A stretch of DNA of 64,000 bases. Source: Streptococcus sp. Its GTDB lineage: Bacteria; Bacillota; Bacilli; Lactobacillales; Streptococcaceae. Positions within the stretch are counted from its first letter, which is position 1, and each line of letters starts with the position of its first letter. The DNA is taken from contig JAUMZQ010000007.1 of assembly GCA_030528055.1 (NCBI GenBank), forward strand, positions 1-64,000. Reading direction: 5' to 3'. Shown piece after piece: positions 61,330 to 64,000 of this stretch. Position numbers and translations under genes: made by a program. The notes beneath the pieces are model-generated. The model was not told where the DNA came from, ran no database searches, and saw only the letters and a list, made by a program, of their open reading frames with translations.

Positions 61330-63891
61330 ATGGAAAAAAAGATTGGGAAATCAGTTGTAGCAACTGGGATTGCAGCTACAACTATTATTTCTGGTGGGCT
61401 GACGCACCATCAGGTTTATGCTGACGATCTTGTTAATACAGCTACTGTGGTAGAACCTGTATCAACTACTACTCCAACAACTTCTACAGAGGTTCCAGTA
61501 GTGCCTGTAACTCCTGTTAGTCTAGATGATGTTGTTGCAGCACAAGAAAAAGCTGATGCTGCTAAAGCAGAATTGGAGCAGCAACAAGCAGTAGTTGATC
61601 AAGCAAAATCAGATGTTCAAAAAGCTACTGATACTGTTAAGGAAGCTCAAGAAACGGTAGAAGCAGCTAAAGAAAACAAAAAGGAAGCTACAACAGAAAA
61701 TATTGAAACAGCAAAAACAGCTGTTCAAAATTCTAAAGAAGAAGTAAACGACAAGACTGCTGCAGTCAATTCAGCTGATACAAAGGTGAAAAATGCAGAA
61801 GAAGCAGTTAAAAATCAAGAAAATGTTGTTGCTGCTCAAAAAACATTGAAAGATGTAGCTGAATCAGAGTTAAATCAAGCAAAAGAACCCGTTCATAATG
61901 AAGAACAAGCGCTTGAGACAGCTAAGAATCAACAGAAACAAGCTGAAAATGTTGTTAATCATTCTAAGGAAGAAGTAGCAAAAGCTGAACAAAGTGTTGC
62001 TTCATCTCAAGGGCAAACTGACATTCAGAATAAGATTAATCAAGCACAGTCTGATTTAAATCAAACCAAACAAACCATTAGTTCAACTGAGGCTCAGTTG
62101 GCTACTGAAGAACAAAAAGCAACGACAGCACCTGTAGATCTTCGGACTACATCATACAGTCAATTTTTAGAAAATCTTCGCAATAATTCTGAAAGTCAAG
62201 AAGTACGTGAAGCCGCTACAAATGCACTAGCATTGTACCAACGTGGTCAAAGTGAATTTGGAATTTCAGTTAATTCAGATCCAACAAGTCCTGCTAGTCT
62301 TGAAAATAACCTACAAGCATTAGAGTTAGTGAAAGCTATCAATGCTTATCGTCGGAACGCAGGTTTGTCAGAACTAGTTGTGGATCCATTTGCTAATGTA
62401 GCAAGCCAAATACAAACAGTTTATTTTGAAGAAAAAAATTGGCATATGGGCAAGCTCATTGGAAATGAAAATGTGGCCATTAGCTTTGCTCCTCAAGCGG
62501 CTGTTGATTTTTGGCATAGTGAGAAAAACCTCTACCAACAATTAGCAAATCAATATGGTCTTCCAACTGATGAAACACAAATTGATGCCAATGCGATTTA
62601 TATGAAGGTTGGTGCTACTGTTTTTGCCAAAATCGGTCACTACGTTCAAATGATGGACAATAAAGCAAATGTTATTTCAGCTGCTTATGATACACATCCA
62701 AATCAATGGGGAACACCTTATGGAACATCAGAAGTCGACTTCCATAATGTTGCTAACCTTGATCAACGAATGAATAATGGCACGCTTTTAACAGTTGCAG
62801 CTTTAGAACAATTGATTCGTACAGCAGGTGGTCGTGCGACTTCTTCTAGTACAGATGTGACTGCTTTGAAGAATAAACTAGCAGAACTGAATGCTCAAAA
62901 AGTTAGCCAAGAATCAAGCTTGAATATCTTAAATGTTCAATTGGTTGATATACAAAATGATACAAATAACCGCATTATTTCATTAGAGAATGCACGTCAA
63001 CAACTAACAGTAGCAGAGAGTCAATTAAGGCTAGCAAAACAAACAGTTGCTATTAAAGAAGCAGAGTTAACAACTGCAGTATCGAAGATTGCTGACAAGT
63101 TGCGTCCTTATCAAGAAAAGTTTTCTACGGCACAACAAGCTTTGGAAAAATCTCAAACGAAATTAGCAGATTTAAAATCCAATGAACAGACTGCAAGAGA
63201 TACTTTTTCTAAAGCACAAGAAGCATTGATAGCTGCTAAAAATAAAGAAGTTGCTGCTCAAAAGAAATTATATAATTTAGAAAATGCTTCTGAGCTATTG
63301 CTGGCTGCTGAGACTGGACTTGAAGTAGCGCAAACAGATTTGTCTTCTAAGCAAGAAGTTTTAGGAAAAGAAGAAGCTAAATTGGCAACACTTCAAGGAG
63401 TCTATAATAATCTTCAATCGAATTATCTGACTTTACTGGATAAATTAATCCAATCTGAAGGTGTTTATGCTTCTCCTGCATCATTAAGTATTCAGTCAGC
63501 TAAGGTAGAAACCCTTAGTGATTCAAAAAGAAAAACTAAAGATAAAGAAGACAAAGAAACAACGCTAGATACCGATAGTAAAGAGGAAACTAGCATAAAA
63601 ATTGACAAATCTAAAACGAAGTCTAAGTTGAAGAATAGCAGTAAAGATGACAGTGACACAGTTGATTTTAGAGAGTTCTTTGCAACTGATCAAGGTTCGG
63701 CTGTTTCAGGAGTTTTTGGTCAAACTCCTGAGCAATTAACTGCGACTAATGTTGAAAATCAAAAAGATGGCATTGGTGCTTTCTTACCAACTACTGGTTC
63801 GGGTGCTGAACGTTTGGCAATTTTAGGAATGACAATTGGTGCAGTTAGTTTCTTAAGAACCAATAAAACTCAACGAAAGAGTAAAAAATAG
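61330..63891 (+). CDS. SEC10/PgrA-type LPXTG surface protein
   Basis: 853 residues. Signal peptide (about 1-31, VYA-DD). Thr/Val/Pro-rich segment (about 35-68), long Ala/Gln/Lys-rich coiled coil (about 70-260). Central CAP/SCP-like domain (about 330-500; ELVKAINAYRRNAG, EKNWHMG, WHSEKNLYQQL). A second coiled coil (about 525-715), a charged linker, and sorting signal LPTTG (819-823) with a hydrophobic stretch and basic tail. This is the surface-exclusion PgrA arrangement. Likely an adhesin or exclusion factor; no conjugation genes nearby. RBS aagaagga. Confidence 0.9.
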   Translation: MEKKIGKSVVATGIAATTIISGGLTHHQVYADDLVNTATVVEPVSTTTPTTSTEVPVVPVTPVSLDDVVAAQEKADAAKAELEQQQAVVDQAKSDVQKATDTVKEAQETVEAAKENKKEATTENIETAKTAVQNSKEEVNDKTAAVNSADTKVKNAEEAVKNQENVVAAQKTLKDVAESELNQAKEPVHNEEQALETAKNQQKQAENVVNHSKEEVAKAEQSVASSQGQTDIQNKINQAQSDLNQTKQTISSTEAQLATEEQKATTAPVDLRTTSYSQFLENLRNNSESQEVREAATNALALYQRGQSEFGISVNSDPTSPASLENNLQALELVKAINAYRRNAGLSELVVDPFANVASQIQTVYFEEKNWHMGKLIGNENVAISFAPQAAVDFWHSEKNLYQQLANQYGLPTDETQIDANAIYMKVGATVFAKIGHYVQMMDNKANVISAAYDTHPNQWGTPYGTSEVDFHNVANLDQRMNNGTLLTVAALEQLIRTAGGRATSSSTDVTALKNKLAELNAQKVSQESSLNILNVQLVDIQNDTNNRIISLENARQQLTVAESQLRLAKQTVAIKEAELTTAVSKIADKLRPYQEKFSTAQQALEKSQTKLADLKSNEQTARDTFSKAQEALIAAKNKEVAAQKKLYNLENASELLLAAETGLEVAQTDLSSKQEVLGKEEAKLATLQGVYNNLQSNYLTLLDKLIQSEGVYASPASLSIQSAKVETLSDSKRKTKDKEDKETTLDTDSKEETSIKIDKSKTKSKLKNSSKDDSDTVDFREFFATDQGSAVSGVFGQTPEQLTATNVENQKDGIGAFLPTTGSGAERLAILGMTIGAVSFLRTNKTQRKSKK

Positions 63892-63903
63892 TTTATGATA
63901 AAT

Positions 63904-63933
63904 AAAAAGAGAACCCGAGAGTTCTCTTTTTAT
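63904..63933 (+). terminator. Terminator after the PgrA-type surface protein
   Basis: AAAAAGAGAAC (63904-63914) and GTTCTCTTTTT (63921-63931) pair perfectly around a 6-nt loop. No gene is seen after this to the window end. Confidence 0.88.
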
Positions 63934-64000
63934 TGTGGTTTCAAATTGCTATTTTTGTGTTTAATATTGAATATTATTTTAAGTAGGAAATAGACCTTAT

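Overview
The window is chromosomal DNA from a low-GC Streptococcus (by eye mid-30s percent G+C). Pointers to the genus are the block order pyrR-pyrP-pyrB-carA-carB, rpsP-khpA followed by rimM-trmD, dnaX followed by a DUF3272-type small protein and birA, an M26 zinc metalloprotease with G5 repeats, a PgrA-type LPXTG surface protein, and niaR/niaX. I could not fix the species from sequence alone.

Layout. 1-5157 is the 3' part of a very large surface zinc metalloprotease; its start lies upstream of the window. 5.3-6.8 kb is a satD/DUF3307 pair under a triple-repeat operator. 6.9-9.9 kb (minus) is a glutamine-type ABC transporter, glnPQ. 10.2-12.6 kb is a TetR regulator with the ABC exporter it probably controls. 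12.9-18.3 kb holds a CPBP membrane protease, uvrB, an HD hydrolase, a PrsW-type protease and a Ser-rich membrane-anchored protein. 18.5-22.9 kb is the most accessory-looking stretch: a second thymidylate-kinase-like gene coupled to an AAC(3)-type acetyltransferase, a NUDIX gene, unrecognised DNA that looks decayed, an unknown membrane protein, a broken valyl-tRNA synthetase relic and an ABC ATPase stump. 23-25.2 kb has the niacin repressor and transporter and two small genes. 25.3-32.8 kb is the PyrR-attenuated pyrimidine/carbamoyl-phosphate operon.

32.9-38.1 kb has a methyltransferase, a membrane protein, a secreted nuclease lacking the usual catalytic His, fRMsr-dnaX, and a DUF3272 gene. 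38.1-47.2 kb is a galactose locus: birA-galR and an AraC regulator on minus; alpha-galactosidase and galK-galT-galE (Leloir pathway) on plus. 47.3-52.4 kb has a non-canonical signal peptidase and a beta-glucoside PTS operon (licT-bglP-bglA) with a RAT/terminator switch. 52.4-61.2 kb is housekeeping: ndk, pepT, a Cof phosphatase, lepA, a lipoprotein, a YjjG nucleotidase, rpsP-khpA, rimM-trmD. 61.3-63.9 kb encodes the PgrA-type wall protein.

Regulation can be read directly at several points: PyrR and LicT attenuators, a niacin-repressor-type palindrome, a TetR operator, the SatD repeats, and paired gal sites at identical distance from the galR and galK -35 boxes. The observations I would check first are a textbook-looking -1 frameshift signal in dnaX (expected gamma of about 396 residues), the gal sites, the SatD operator, and the relic island at 20.5-22.9 kb. 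I saw no tRNA, rRNA, CRISPR array or intact insertion sequence.
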